A stretch of DNA of 64,000 nucleotides, taken from contig NC_045140.1 of NCBI RefSeq assembly GCF_008831285.2, forward strand, positions 14,619,796 to 14,683,795, in the 5' to 3' direction. The translations under genes were made by a program, and so were the position numbers. Source of the stretch: Nymphaea colorata. Its lineage: Eukaryota; Streptophyta; Magnoliopsida; Nymphaeales; Nymphaeaceae. The notes beneath the pieces were generated by a model. That model was given only the letters and a program-made list of their open reading frames with translations. It made no database searches and was not told the origin of the DNA. Positions 24,259 to 36,288 of this stretch are shown piece by piece (position 1 is the first letter of the stretch; every line of letters begins with the position of its first letter).

Positions 24259-27200
24259 ATAGTTAGGTTATTCATGATCTTTGGAAAAGATATGCTTTGT
24301 CAAAAATAGGTTTTTCATGAACTCAATTTCCACAGTCCTTTTGCCACACAAATACCCTAAAACCTGTATTGACAGTGGCGAAAAATGCCGCTCAATATTT
24401 CTTTATTTTCACATGAGTATCTTCAGATAAAGATGATGGGATAAAAAGGTTGGACTGGTGCCTGAGTTGGAGAAGTAGTGGGACAAACGGCAACTCTTCA
24501 CAAACATTTTGGTGAACGTGTCCAGCTTACAAACACCATGAAAGCAATCGTTGGAATGATGTCTCCTCCAATATTGGAAAGTTCATAACGCCGAGCATTT
24601 GTTAACTTGATTATGCTGTCGATGAATAGTCTCCGTTGGTCAGACTGCACCGAAAGAGGCTGTTCTAAGAATCGAGGTTGATTTGGTGCAGCCCCAGGCG
24701 AATTGAGATCCCGCAAGGCCAATCCCACGTCTATCCACGAACTTAATTTGGATTTTGCCAGTTTCGGCGTCTGTGATCGATCCCCCGTTCGAATGGACTT
24801 TGAATAGCACTCTCGAGATATTCAAACACGCATTTTGATTTTTTTCTTTTTTGTCTGAAGGCATGTCATCAAACTCTTGCTTTTCTTAGGAACATACGCA
24901 CAAGAGTTTTGGAAATTTAATTTTCTGGCTCTTGGTTGCAGCGTTCTTACCTTAATACCTTCAACCAAGTGGTGGGTTTTCTCATTCACCAGAAAGTTAA
25001 GTTGCTTACTTGAAACCCGAGCAAACTTATTGTCCGCTACAAAGAATGTTGCTTAGTCAAAAGGACGAGAAATTGGAAAGAACAGGGAATATCCTCCCAA
25101 TTAGTCCAACCTAAAATCTGCTGGTGAATTGAACTTTTTCCTTGCATGCATCATCATGTTTCTAACTACAGTAAAAATGGGTTTTCCTTTTGGAAAGGTA
25201 GTTGTCCCACCTGCACCTGCAGAACTGCGGGGTAAGGCCCGATTGCTCTGCCATCCACTTGTCGGTTTCATAAAAGGAAAACCGACGTTCATATCACCAA
25301 TAATGAATACGGTTCCGTTCCATTTTAACAGCAAGAACTTCTCTTTGCTTCGTCCTCAGCGCTCTGATGGAGATCCATGATGGGTACTGTGTTAATCCTT
25401 GCTTCTTAAAAACACGACAACCCCAATATATGTGTCAATTTTTTTTTTAACTCTCGACATAAGTACTTTGTGAACTAGTATATACGCATATATGTACACA
25501 CAGATATACCTATATATATATATCGACCATCTAGGGGTTATATGGCCGGTTCCATATTTTCTGACTGGTTTTCACATGTCCAACCATATATTGGATGGGC
25601 GTACAACTCCCAAAAAAAAAACGAAAAAAAAAGAACCTGAGATTGTCTCAAGATATAGGCATATAGCTGTATACGTTGTATTTTGAATCACTTCCTCTAG
25701 GATCTTCCTCATGAAAAGCTCTTCTACCATGTGAGATCCACCAACCACGTTTTCCCGTTAATGAAAGACCTCCAATCACCTGGTCAGAGAGTTGAAATTA
25801 AGAAGCTCAAAAAGTTGGTTTGGGGAAGAATCTACTTTGGCGCATTGCCATTTATGAAAGCAAAGATATTTTCTTCTGAAACGAAGAGTCGTGGGCACAT
25901 TCAAAACAGCTAACTCATATGTAGCAGCAACCTTTAATTTATCTTTGCCATCTTTGCCTCTCGATGGAAACCCAAATCCTTGATTCCGGCATTTAATGTG
26001 CCGGACTTGGCCGGAATCCAGTTTTCCCGACCTTTAGTTAACTCAACAGCCAAATTTGAATGCCAACATCAGTGTTGTCAATGTGACAATGTCAGTTTGA
26101 GTATCCGTATTGATTAAGTTGCTTACTGGCATGGCATTCCAGGAATGGGATGTCAAACGTCCTCTTGAGGTTGCAAATACTTCAGATCTGGTATGAGGGC
26201 AATTGCCGCTTTCCGCCCATGAAATAAAGCCTTCGGCTTCTCACTAGAAACATATTTACACTCCATAACTAAGTCGACCATTATTGGATCCTTAGATGGT
26301 GATGGGTGAAAGAATGGATACATATATATATCCTCACAACTGGAAGAGTGAAGCTGAATTTGAAAATTGAGAAAAACATTGACATGATTCCGCAGCAAAC
26401 CTGCTGGAGGTAGCCTCCCACTTTTACTAACTAGAGAAACATAACGTTCAACTACAGGAAAGAAATAGCTAGCCAAAAAACCAATGGGCTCTCTAAAAAA
26501 AACAGTGAGCAGCCAACCCAAGAGAAACAAAAAATTAGTTGTGGGTCAACAGAGATAGAACGTCTGCAGCAGGATTGACAGGTGAGATGCGGAGTTGGCA
26601 CAACATGTTCCTGAAATTAGTGAGAGAAGCCCAAAAGGGCCGTCAAGCACATCTCCAAGCAACCCTTCCACAGATTGTCTTTAGCCTTATATTTGACATG
26701 ATTTAGGAAATCTATGGCTAACAAGAAAAATACAACCATCGGGAGAAATGGAAGTAAAGGAAAAAAGAGAACTCGTTCTAAAACTTGCCAGACGACCAAA
26801 CTGCTTTAATAGAAATGATGCTGAAAGGAGAAAGACAGCTCGCATTTGTACTGGTTGTTGCCCTGAAAGATCTAACATTAACCAACCATTTCCACAACTT
26901 GGCAAATTTTATCCTCTTGAGGATCTTTTCCCAATCTAAGAACTTTGATGATTTGCATGGAGTTGCCACATAGTGTGTCAAACAGAGAAAATTGACCTAG
27001 CTAGCAGTTGGGCGCAAAGATTTCCTTCTCTTTTCTATCCGCTTTCATTGTCTGTGAATTTAGTAGTGAAAAAAAAAAAATCTGTTGATTGGAAAATCCC
27101 AGTTATTGCACTTGCAGGATGATTGCTGGCAGCAACAAGACGGTCATAAGATTCAAAAGGATAGAGTGTCCTAAGGAAGAGAGCAGAAGCCAAGATCTTA

Positions 27201-30200
27201 GAAGGGCTTTAGAACGAACTGCTCCTTCCAAAACCTGGCATTCTTGGAAACCCCCTTCTAAAAATACCTTTTGTAGACTGGTTGGGTCATGTAGGGACTG
27301 TTTGTTCGATACTGGCACGTGAGATGAGTTTTTACAATTACGGAAAGTTGTGCGACATCTTCGTGAAAAGAGGTGACCGATGACATGACATAGCGTGCGA
27401 GAGATTTTCACTAAAGCTGCCCATTTTTTTTATCATATTTCACGAATGGAACCTTATAGTGTTGATATTTTTTCTAATGTACCAGTACTTATGGCAACAT
27501 CCGGTCCGGCGGGTAGGATCATAAAGACAATTGACCAGATAACCTTCATTAACTCTTTGGCAACTATGAAGAACCCTACTTTAAAAACTTCGTTCATTTA
27601 CCTGGTTTAGTTATGTTGGGACAAGAAAAGCAAGATAGGTCTTCGGCCACCAAATAAGACAAACGCGACCTTTGTGGTGAGTGTTTTGGGGTCGATTGCT
27701 AGATCTACTGCAAAGTGGGTGGGACTGTAGAGAAGGGAGGAGGATCATCAGTTTCTCTGTTGGTGTTTGAATCCACCAGAGGTCTCACGTTTGCCCACCT
27801 GTCATGACAATAACACAATGAATTGAACCCTGCATATCTACGTCCATTTAAATACGTGGGACTAAATATATGGGTTTAAAACTTCTGGGCAATTAGTACT
27901 AGATATGGATTTGTTTTGTTTCACCTTTCATTTGTCCTATTTGATTGATTTTATGAAACTTTTGCTCCAAGCATTGAGAAATTAAGAGGTAAAAATTTTC
28001 TCGTGATGTTAAAGTTCCGCCTAATTTTAGGCGCTACTAAAGTCTTATAACGGTTCCCAATTTGAAATACTAAAGTTATGTGTTTGTCTGCAGCTCAAAT
28101 TGTTCATGAAATTTCAACTAAAGTTCTAATTCTATAATAAAATTTTGTGCATTCGGACGAGCGAAAGTATCGTCCTTATGGAGCAAGACCGGAAGGAACA
28201 CCATTCCGGTTGTTCCGAGGGGTTAAACTGCATGGACGTTAGCGATACACCATTTAATTTGGATGTCATGTCCTATCATCTTAAAATAGAAGATCTTCTA
28301 TAGAGCCTGCAAGAATCAAACTACACTAAAAAGAATCTGGCTTTTTTAGTTTCTCAAATAAATAAGTTTACCCAATTAAAAATAAAAGCCCCTGCAGGCT
28401 TAACGATAAGGACAAAAACTAGCACTGCCTCTGCGATAGCGGTGGTTATGTACTGAAAAGGCTAGCAATGTCCTATAGGCTATGGAAGACGCGTACGTTA
28501 ATTAGCCTTAAACTATGCCCAGGGTGGAAAAAAGAAGGCATTAGTATAGGGACAATGGCAGGACCACCCACCGGTTGGGGCTCTTCAGCCTGTCCCCTTT
28601 TCTTTCAGGCCCTCTTTCTTCTCTTACTTGTTATTTTCTAACTAATATTACCAATGTCATGTCCGTATCTGGCAGACATTAAGGCATGTTCCGACTGCAA
28701 TTCACTAATTAATTTATTGAAGTAAGTTCAGACTCCAGTTATCTTCACCATTAAATGAGCCCAAGTGATTTGACTATGTATATATATTCATGACTTTCAT
28801 AAGGTTGACATCCTAACTTCATTTTCTATTTTCTTTTCATTGAAATCGACTCGTTTGTTATATATGTGAACTGCTGATTTTGCTGTTCATACTTAAAATT
28901 CTATTTAGACAACGGGTTGAATTTCCACGTTTTTTCTTTTCGTGTTTTTTTGGGCATTTTGTATGATTTAATTTTTCAAGAAGTGGATATTTTGTGCCTT
29001 TTCTTAATTTTCCAGTTGTTTGTTTTTACTTCCTTGTACGCCGCTATGCGAATGATTCGTACCATTTTAATTGCTCTTTTTATTTTACAGATGGCAGGTG
29101 GCCCAAATTGTTCAAGACAGCGCAGGAAATGGTGGGTACACTTTGGGTAGTACTCACAATTCACTTGTATATGTTAAAAGCAATCCTATTATATACTTGC
29201 ATCCTCACGCATTCTGCATCGTTCTGTAAAGCAAGGATCCGTAAATTTTCGTCCTCGTGTCTGAACAGTCCCACATGCACTTTCGTAAGTGGCGCCTGTT
29301 CATGTTTTAATGGACAAGTATACGTATAATTTCAAAACATTATAATGGTTTTACTTAACAAACTTAGGTTTAAAACGTTATTAGAAGCGTTGTGGCTGGT
29401 GTGGTCAACATGCGAGCAATTGCTTACAGGGATACGCAAAAAATACTTATTTTTATATTGATATCTTAAGACAATTTTTCTCGTTTACATGCTGACGTCT
29501 CTTAAAAAGTTTAATACAAGTACCATTTAGCCAGAAATTTCTAGCTCCACTTTTAAGTATTAAAAAAAGGTAGATAGTCCTCTGATCTTGCATTTGGTTG
29601 TGGATGCTGAACATCTCTTTTCCTTTTCTTATCTTTCCTCTCTCTCACTTATTTTCTATACACACAAGCGCATGCACACACACGTATACGCATGCACTAA
29701 TGTAAGCTGACAGCTTTTATCTCATTTAAGGGCACGTTCAAACTCATGGTAGCAAGGATTATGCATTCTTTTTTCAGAAACTTGTTTTCTTTCTTTGCTG
29801 CCTTTAAGTAAAGGTTGCTCAGGGTTTGCTGATGAAAGATATTCTCAAGTACAGTGAGGAGTGAGCGGAGCCTTGGATTCTACTGCCAATTAAATGGTTA
29901 AAGGCAAAAGGTTTCCTGATTCAGTACCGGCAGGGAGTCCACAGAAATTAACCTGGTAGACAGCTAGCCAGCCCTTGACATCTACTTTCTGTAACAGCCT
30001 TGGACCATTAACCTTATTGGCCATGGCTCCGCAGTCTAGGACAAGTTTCAGATTCCCATTGATATCGAGGTGATCCCACCGAACGATTCAACCTCTAAAT
30101 CTAATATTTTACCCGCAGAGTTTACAGCATCGGGCGTGAGAGGGGAAGCAGCTAAGGAATATTGGATCCCATCTGTTCCTGTAATCGCAGACTGTCTGAT

Positions 30201-30502
30201 TTTATGTTGAGCAAGTACAGAAAAGACCGCTCATACTTCCCTTCTCCTTCTCTCTGGATTTTTCCCGTTGCTGGCCCCCTGTGCCTTCTTTTCCATTGAT
30301 AAATAACTAGACAATTTTTTTTTTGAAAAAAAAATGCGTCCTTATATAGTACTTTAAAATCAATGAGCAATGGGCTTCTTGGTTCGTTCATTTATTTTTC
30401 TTGTTAGAACTGAAAATTGACTTGGGTAAAGCTGGATTTTAGGGTCCCTCATGTATTGTTTATCTCCTCGTACGACTTAGGAAAAGTGGGATCTGCGCAA
30501 AG

Positions 30503-30650
30503 AGAAAGGCAACGTCGACGTGGTCATGATGTGCTTGTGGAGACGGATGCTCCACGCAGCAATCAAATTTTTGTCCACACGATCTCCATTCAAGGAATTG
30601 CTTCACCATCATCTTAATCACAATCGATAGGTTAATTCAATCAACAAACC
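30503..30650 (+). repeat. dispersed repeat, copy B
   Basis: This is the second copy of the repeat described at 1885-2030, in the same orientation and 28.6 kb away. It contains a short inverted repeat, gtggag then ctccac separated by seven bases, that is largely kept in copy A (gtgga and tccac). No protein or RNA function can be assigned. Confidence 0.5.
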
Positions 30651-33600
30651 AAATATGTTAATGTGATTAAATTATAATCTCATGAAAAGTTTCTGTGCAT
30701 CGATCGAGACACATTGTCGCAAGCTCAACTGCATGAAACCGCGTGGCTTCTTCCACTTTATCGCACAATTGAATGCGTAGAAGCAACGTCACTTCATGCT
30801 TTCGCTTGTCCAAGGAGTAGATATATGTCGATGGATCGCCTACCCAGTCATAATTTACACTGCATTGTTAAATAGTTTGAAAACCTTTTCGAAAGGGTGA
30901 CAACCCGTCTCAAAATCTTTACTGCACAGTGCTGCCTGCAACTATGTGATGATCAAAAGTTCCAAAATCACGCCAACTTGCTTACCTGCATAACTTCAGG
31001 TGACTATATTTTCTGAGTAGTATATATATATATATATGTAAAGTTATTATGTTAAAAATTCTGAATTTGTGAATAGAGAGTTGGGAGTTCCCAATTCCTT
31101 GATCGTTTGTGTCATTCTTTCTTTGATTGATTTGTTATAGAAGGGTACTCTCGTACCGGTGCATGAGATTATTAAGTTCCGGCAATATCTGAAATTTTTG
31201 TATGAGGTGCTCTTTGAGAGCATTGGGGTATCGTCCATATCACTTCCAACACCGGATATACTTTCGGCGATGACATGTTTGCTTTTATTTCTCAAGGAAT
31301 AAAATCTTGCGCATTATGAAGGGTTAGGGAGATCCGAGTGTGTGATGCATCCTTTCCTGTCTCATTTTGCGTAAGTGGAGGCAAAGACTGTCGCTGAGAT
31401 AACCTGAAACGACATAAGGTTGATGCATGTCTGCCCAAGCTATACAGCCTTTCGCAGGTCCAAAAGATTGGGCCTCAAGTGAATCTTTTGATTTTTTTTT
31501 TTTTTTTCCAAGCACACGGCTCAGTTACGAATAAGTAAATATATAAAAATTGTGTTTTAGTTTTTTCACATTTTTTGTTGTTTCTTTATAACTTTTATCG
31601 TAGTTAGTCCGGAATCTCAAATAGGAGAGAACTTACAGTAAACAAACATTGGATTTTAGTACTAAGTCCAACATTTTTTTATTAAAACAAAACATGTTTA
31701 AAAGAGTCTTTATAACTATATTAAGAAGTTTATCTTGTGTTTAAAATAGTTTTTGAATAAAAGAAATTAAAGAGTCTTTTTTTTTTTAATGTGTGACATA
31801 AGTTTCTGGTTTTTTACTTTATGTATGTATATATGTGTTAAAGATTTGACAGGAGGAGGATGGTTGTAAACCTTGGTATGGAGACAAGGCGGCCTGCGGG
31901 GCCCCTCCTTATCTTTCGTTTTCATGTGAATATTACTCAACTGCCCTTGCTTAACGAGAAAGCTGGTGGGGTGCTCTTTGGTCATTTTGGAACAGAAGGG
32001 CATTTACGTCAACAAAGGTTTAGCGGACTAGGGGCCTACGCCCTACGACACCTCTGGTCAGAACAGAGCCAAGGCCTATTTCCGTCATTTTCTATCGCGA
32101 AGGGGTTTTCCCGGCAATAAACTGTTGACGGAAGGGTAGCCACGAGTTTTGCCACAGCCTATGCGCCAGAAGCCTAGCAAAGGCCACCAATGGGGATTAG
32201 ACAACTCGGAAACGGGCAAAACGTGGGTCCCACAAGTCCGTTTTGTTTTATCTCATGGTTCGGGGAAGACAAAGAATCGATACTTACGGATCGGGTCAAA
32301 ACAAGATCCAATACCATATACAAAACCACGGATCCAATATCATTAAGCAATCACAGCATGATGCGAACCTATTGGCCATCCCCTTTTTTTAATATGAAAC
32401 AATAACACATCTATTTGTTTTATTGAAAAACTGACGCTGAGATTACTTGGTCAATATTTTGTGAAATTCAAATCCTTACCAGCATCAGTTTCTACACTGT
32501 CTCGGTCAATAATAGTAATGAGATCCACGTACCATATAAAAATATTCAAAATCAAATGACCATGTATTTCACACAAAGTACACATGAGCTCCAATTTCTT
32601 TCGTGAATAATGATGACCGTATATTGATGGATTAGTGCACTAGTTCTGCATTTATTCGAGTATATTTTGCTCACTTGGGCTTTCTCTTATACGTTATGTT
32701 TGAAAATAGGAGAATTATCGGACTCTTTCTTTTTAGGAGGTGGAACCCTTTAAATGTCTTTATTTAGTTTGCTCTTCTGTTCTTCTTCATCCATGATCCC
32801 AACCACCCAGGGAATCATCTGGCAATGGGATGATAAAAAGATCCAAGACTATGGATGGCCTCCAAATAGATGCAGTCAATTCTGACTCTATACAAGGCAA
32901 GTAAACCTAACCCTCTCTAAAGTAAAATTGCATGTTTTACTCATTGGGAGACACATTGACTCACTGACATAGTGGTGGAGCCAGAAAAATTGGTTGGTAT
33001 AAGGAAAAATGTTTAAAGATACTCATTTAAAAAAAAAAAAAAAAAAAGTTAAAGAGACTGGTGTGGACAGTTGACCATGCGGCTCGGCCACTACTCACAG
33101 AGATGATAACCTATTAAAGAAAAAGCTAGTTGCTGGTGTTGGTATGGCTCTAAGGGCTAAGCAAAGGCCAAGGCCGTGGTTGACCTGACCTAGTGGAGTA
33201 AGAAAATGCGAATATTTATGATGGGTGGGTCTGCCTGGTCAATAAGAAGCAATGGACCCACGTCGTGCTACCTTAACCTTCCTAACCACCCAACAGGACC
33301 AGCTCATGAACCATGTGCCCCCACCCACCTAAATTCTTGCTATGTATTAAACATTTGACATCCATTGTTTCAATATTTATAAGATCTTTCTTTTTTCTTT
33401 TTTCCAAATGTCTCCTCTCAACTTTATATTTATAATGTTCCTTCCATACTGGACATATTTGGGTCATCTTCATGTGTCACCCTGTCCCACACCTTTAACT
33501 TAGTCCGTGCAGGCACATGTGTTCCGTCCCACAAATCAAACACTCTTTAGGGTGTGTTTGTTGCTTGTCATGTCCTAAGTGGCCCCACAACAATAATATT

Positions 33601-36032
33601 CCTAATATAGTAAAAGAATAAATTATTATGGTTAATCTTGAGGTGGAAGATGTTCTTTCCAGCTGCTGCCTTTTTCAGGAGTTCACTTGATTGGTTAGTT
33701 GAGGTGCACTTCTTTTTCTAAAGTGAACCATGGCATCGTCACCTTTGGTTGATCTGGGACCTCACAACCCCACAGCACAGCACACTGAAAAAAAAAAAAA
33801 AAAGATGATGAAGACGAAGAAGCAGATTTGTCTTTCTAATCCAAGTAGCCAGTGTTCTCAGTTCAAAATGCCAACATTGGTCACCATATTTGGAGAAAAT
33901 CAAACATCAAGGCATTCAGATTTCACCAAGTGTTCATACTGGCCAAGATTTTATTCTATGGCCGATCTGAGGATTTTTGTCCGCGATATAGATGCTCATC
34001 TCTAGACATCATCGCCATTGGAATCAACCTCAACGGTAAGAATCCAATGCGTGTCACTCTCAACTCTCTCAAAAGTGTTCCAAGCACTATTTTAGGAGTT
34101 GTTGTTCGACAGAATGAATAATCTGTTCGTGTCTGATAAATCTATTCTAAAGATTGGAGCAGATTCATGGCATACTAGTTCTACCGTTTCAAGAATCTAC
34201 CTCAATCTTTAGTGTAGAGTTATTGTACATTTGCATACGTATACGCTGCCAAACTATCCCTCGGTGTCTGATACTAGAAAAAATTAACTGTATGTATGGA
34301 GATCATTTCAATGCTATGAACTTCAAAATGAAATCGCTTATATAGTTTTCGAAGAAAACAAAACTGTCCCAGAAAATACGGGGTTCGTATATCTCACAAG
34401 CTAATCAAACCCGATCTCGCGGTTAGGAAGAAATGTCTTCCTTATTTCACAAAAATTGCGTGTTGCTCTGCAAGATCATGTTGAAACTAGGGCCAGTCTT
34501 GCTTTTCCCTTTTTTGTGATCACAAGGAAAGGAAGGTTAACTTTTACGCTTAGTTTCTTGTGGAGTATTTTATAAAATTTGAATTCTCTATTCAATATGG
34601 AAGCTTTGCGTACTCTATTTGTTGGAAAAACAGGCGTGTTTGAAGATTTTGAGATCGTCCAAACCTCGACGTTACTTTGGCAAATAATACTGACAAATTT
34701 TGGCTATCAGCCGCTAGACTAGAGGGTGTTCGATGGTTTGGAATTTTAATGACAATTTCAAAATCATAATTCCACTTCAAACTAAAATGGAATCAAAATT
34801 TTAGGTTTCAATTTCTTAATTTCAGAAACAAAATACCACGTTTGCCAACCATGCATCGAGCCATCTCGCTTGCTTGATGGGCAAAACTGTGTCGATAATA
34901 TTAAATTTATATTTCACATCAATAATGGCTGACCAATTGAACCGTAGCTTTCTTCGCTAAGATAGCTTTGGCCTTCCCACAAAAAATTGTGGAGTCATTA
35001 TTTTTATCCTTCCGACGACATATAAAAAGTGCTCTTCTCAACGTGTCTACGATTTGTATATTAGCATTCTTTCTTTATTATTAAACAAGCCCCTAGAGAG
35101 CTAGAACGAGTAACATGTCTCAATGTGGAAAAAGCAAGTGCACTTTAATTTTTTAAAAAAAAGTATCAATAGGCAGGAGCCTATTATTTGTCTTGGGGCG
35201 TGATGTTTTAAATAATTAAAAAAAAAAAACTGAAAATTAGGTGGTTCTGATCTTTTAGAGGTTTAATATGTAACTAAGAAACGCACTGGATACTGACAAT
35301 GTCGTTCTTATCGTCTCCTTTTAGATAAGGCACTTATTCTCCAACATGATCCCAACTTTTTAAAGTTGTGAACAAACCGATGTGATTTTCTAATGCACCC
35401 AAGATGCGTGGAGCATTCACGTTCATAAAATTCTCTCATTTTAAAATATATGGATCACCCTCTTTTCTAGATTTGAAATTTATGAATTTGAGGCATAATG
35501 AAAATCTTAAATTAATCATGGTTCTCAAATCATGATTTTGTAAGAAACAATGGAGGCCCTTCTTAAATCAAATCCTCAAGTCTAAGATCCGGTATAATCA
35601 AATGCCTCCCAAATCTTTAGATTCTGGGAATTTGATGAAAGTTCTAAACTTGAGACCTCTGGATCTTAAATCTATGAATCTAATGTGGCATGGCTTTATG
35701 ACCAGAAGTATATACAATCAATGCTTTGTCAAATTAAAGATGCTTGTGGTGTATCAGACAAACCCACATTTTGAACTACCAAGTGAATGTGTTGAACTAG
35801 TGAATCGAGCATGAACATATTGTGGCATTCAAACTTAAGCATATCATCTTAGTTTTGTCTTAATCACACCAAAATCCATCGGAAAGAGATCCGATATGTT
35901 CTCAAGCACTCATCAAACACGTTGTTTTTTTGGGGTTCGGTTGTCTCGGTTTGCAAACCGACGGCGCTTGGAGGACAGCCATTACGAGCACTTTGTGCAA
36001 AAGTAGTAGCGTCATTACGGTCCATCTCTAGG

Positions 36033-36288
36033 ATGGACGGTTGTCGAGATGGCTGTTCGGCCATTGGCGAAGTCGCAGCTCTTGCCGCCGATTGCTCTTC
36101 ATCATGAAGGCAGTTGCTCGCTTCTGCACCCTCTCTATCGATCGAGATGTCGTCTTCTGGAACAAGAGCATTTCGAGTCTCGTCCGAAAGGGCCTACTCC
36201 GCGAAGCCCACAGAGTGTTCGACGAAATGCCCCAGCGAACTGTCGTCTCCTGGAATGCCATCATAACTGGCTACGTCCGGAACAATGA
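36033..36288 (+). promoter_or_regulatory. two upstream ORFs overlapping the PPR start codon
   Basis: A first upstream ATG at 36033 has A at -3 and G at +4 and opens 24 codons ending in the TGA at 36105-36107. This overlaps the PPR start codon as ATGA. A second ATG at 36049, with G at -3 and +4, opens a 79-codon frame to 36288 that runs into the PPR coding region in another frame. If transcription starts upstream of 36033, either could reduce PPR translation, and the first could allow reinitiation. Transcription start is unknown, so the role is inferred. Confidence 0.5.

Larger units (their letters stand above)
19212..36032. other. intergenic region, no supported gene
   Basis: This 16.8 kb starts with the probable 3' UTR of the AP2 gene and ends with the PPR gene's upstream region. 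Open frames are short and unlike known families, including overlapping ones at 21069-21632, broken minus-strand stretches at 24498-27411 and one at 26153-26530. Recognisable contents are GA and CT microsatellites (20882-20921, 22690-22912), a 63-bp tandem duplication (24134-24258), short inverted repeats near 25180-25286, copy B of a dispersed repeat (30503-30650) and a possible MITE end near 32972. Several GC-richer patches (for example 31850-32130) look like gene-flank sequence but carry no recognisable exon. Confidence 0.55.

Noticed and set aside
24498..26530. Minus-strand open stretches that could be exons or a decayed element.
   Set aside because: They read as protein-like in places but in shifting frames, with no recognisable family; not strong enough to list as a gene.
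32972..33100. agtggtggagccag and a distant near-inverse ctcggccactact, suggesting a small hAT MITE.
   Set aside because: No matching 8-bp duplication could be placed and the inverted repeat is weak.
35400..35425. A 16-base reverse-strand match to the dispersed repeat (tgaatgctccacgcat).
   Set aside because: About one 16-base match by chance is expected when a 64-kb window is compared with itself on both strands, and the flanks do not align.
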